From the NCBI RefSeq assembly GCF_002027545.1, contig NZ_MXAN01000002.1, positions 1 to 31,586 on the forward strand: 31,586 nt of DNA, written 5' to 3'. This stretch comes from Moraxella lacunata. GTDB taxonomy: Bacteria > Pseudomonadota > Gammaproteobacteria > Pseudomonadales > Moraxellaceae. Every line of letters starts with the position of its first letter. The stretch's first letter is position 1. The position numbers and the translations under genes were made by a program. The notes under the pieces were generated by a model, which searched no databases, was not told the origin of the DNA, and was given only the letters and a program-made list of their open reading frames with translations. Positions 30,507 through 31,586 of this stretch are shown one piece after another.

Positions 30507-31564
30507 CAGTCAAACCCCCTTAAAGCCAATCCACACGCTGCCATCAGGCTTGGTGCATCTTTTTGGAGCATAACGGTATCAATGCGTGAGTCAATGGACA
30601 TGCCCTCAAAAGGATTTGCCACCGACACCATGCCCCCAACACGTTGTTGCACCATCTGTGCCAATCCTGGCAATGCCGAAGTACCACCACACAAAATGAT
30701 GTGATCAACATTGTTGTATTCGCTAGATGAGAAATAAAATTGCAATGAACGGCTGATTTGTTGGACGATATTTTCCATAAAAGGCATCAGCACACCCTCA
30801 TGATAATCAGTAGGCAAAGTATGTTCATGCTTACCGATGGTAGCATCATGATAAGGAATGCTATAACGTGCTTGAATCTCTTCGGTCAGCTGAACCCCGC
30901 CAAAACTTTGTTCACGGTTATAGATGAATTCTCCATCTTTGGCGATATATAGCGTAGACTGCTTATGTCCTAGGTCAATGAGTGCCACCACCTGTGGTTC
31001 ATTAGGTAGATTATCCACCATCAGACCAAAGACACGCTCAATGGCATGAGACTCAATGTCCATCACCTTGGTTGTCAATCCACCCATCAAAAGCGTTTCA
31101 ACACGTTGTTCTACATTCTCAGAACGAGAAGCAGCAAGCAATACCCGAACCAAATTCGGGTCGGTCGCCGAAGGCCCTAGCACCTCAAAATCCATATTCA
31201 CCTCTGCTAGTGGATATGGAATATACTGCTCAGCATCTAGCTTGATTTGTGCCTCACGGTCAGCATCAGACATGTTTGCTTCCATGTCAATAACCTTGGT
31301 GATGACCGCTGAGCCTGATACCGCCGTTGCTGCATCTTTGGCATCAGCACCAGAGCGACGCACCAAACGAGCGATGGCCTCACCCACTTCTTCGCTATTG
31401 ACAATATTTTTATCAACAACCCAGCCCGGCTCTAATGGCTCAACGCCATAAGACTTCAAATGAAGTCTTCCTTGTTGCTTTGTTAGTTCAACAAGTTTAA
31501 CGGAAGTGGTACTGACATCTAAGCCGAGAAGATGCCGACCCTTAGGAGAAAAAGATAGTCCCAC
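30506..31564 (-). CDS. pilM: Type IV pilus actin-like ATPase PilM (start uncertain, near window edge)
   Basis: PilM is the cytosolic actin-like ATPase that binds the PilN N-terminus. Visible motifs are LLGLDVSTTSVKLVEL (phosphate 1), VALIDLGHKQSTLYI (phosphate 2) and IILCGGTSALPGLAQMVQQR (adenosine). The first in-frame start is a GTG at 31564-31562 without a Shine-Dalgarno sequence. The frame continues open to the window edge (reading FWGAVQSV before GLSFSPKG), so the true ATG probably lies just outside and the gene is likely a few codons longer. It is the first gene of the pilMNOPQ operon. Confidence 0.94.
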   Translation of the reverse strand: MGLSFSPKGRHLLGLDVSTTSVKLVELTKQQGRLHLKSYGVEPLEPGWVVDKNIVNSEEVGEAIARLVRRSGADAKDAATAVSGSAVITKVIDMEANMSDADREAQIKLDAEQYIPYPLAEVNMDFEVLGPSATDPNLVRVLLAASRSENVEQRVETLLMGGLTTKVMDIESHAIERVFGLMVDNLPNEPQVVALIDLGHKQSTLYIAKDGEFIYNREQSFGGVQLTEEIQARYSIPYHDATIGKHEHTLPTDYHEGVLMPFMENIVQQISRSLQFYFSSSEYNNVDHIILCGGTSALPGLAQMVQQRVGGMVSVANPFEGMSIDSRIDTVMLQKDAPSLMAACGLALRGFD

Positions 31565-31586
31565 AGACTGAACCGCACCCCAAAAG

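Noticed and set aside
1..31586. CRISPR arrays, rRNA operons and full insertion sequences
   Set aside because: No regularly spaced repeats, rRNA sequence or transposase-like protein were recognised in the window.

Overview
The window looks like a chromosomal segment of a Moraxellaceae bacterium, most likely a Moraxella species. The evidence is the moderately AT-rich sequence, the order pilMNOPQ-aroK-aroB-(proline-rich membrane protein), a yadGH-type ABC pair, QueF, a cytochrome c5, and proteins of Acinetobacter/Moraxella type. The genus is inferred from gene content and order only; no database search was possible.

Layout. (1) 1-2919, minus strand: the start of a membrane protein cut by the window edge, then a three-gene cluster of a degenerate receiver-like/winged-helix protein, a small Ras/MglA-like GTPase and a roadblock/LC7 protein, closed by a terminator. 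(2) 2920-3700 is a gene-free AT-rich stretch with one strong hairpin. (3) 3701-12620, housekeeping: DUF4230 membrane protein, proS, a small PepSY-like secreted protein broken by a one-base frameshift in an A run, a Tat-signal M3 oligopeptidase, queF, the yadG/yadH exporter and a cytochrome c5. (4) 12813-about 21330: tRNA-Arg(CCG) followed by a complete-looking filamentous (inovirus) prophage of about 8.4 kb. (5) 21440-31586, minus strand: gloA, a beta-carbonic anhydrase, a proline-rich membrane protein in the damX position, a MITE-like element, aroB, aroK and the type IV pilus operon pilMNOPQ.

The prophage is the most interesting region. Read left to right it has: a DUF3693-like repressor whose last 21 codons are antisense to the tRNA; three identical-pattern 16-bp palindromes between that gene and a divergent small membrane ORF; two more small membrane ORFs on the minus strand; a cluster of three hairpins; a small zinc-ribbon protein; a perfect 32-nt palindrome; a 14/15-nt tandem repeat; the Rep_trans initiator; a ssDNA-binding-like protein; a small coat candidate; the major coat protein with an attenuating terminator; small membrane proteins; a TspB/pIII adsorption protein; a pVI-like DUF2523 protein; Zot (pI); and a HigBA/RelE-type toxin-antitoxin pair with its own consensus promoter. 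No integrase, transposase or secretin gene is visible. A phage of this type would therefore have to borrow a host secretin, and a candidate (PilQ) lies 5-7 kb from its right end.

Dispersed elements: two copies of a MITE-like TAGGGCGTGC element (341-404 and 23816-24099) and two copies of a short GTAGGGGCAAAT palindromic repeat (4605-4630 and 24159-24183).
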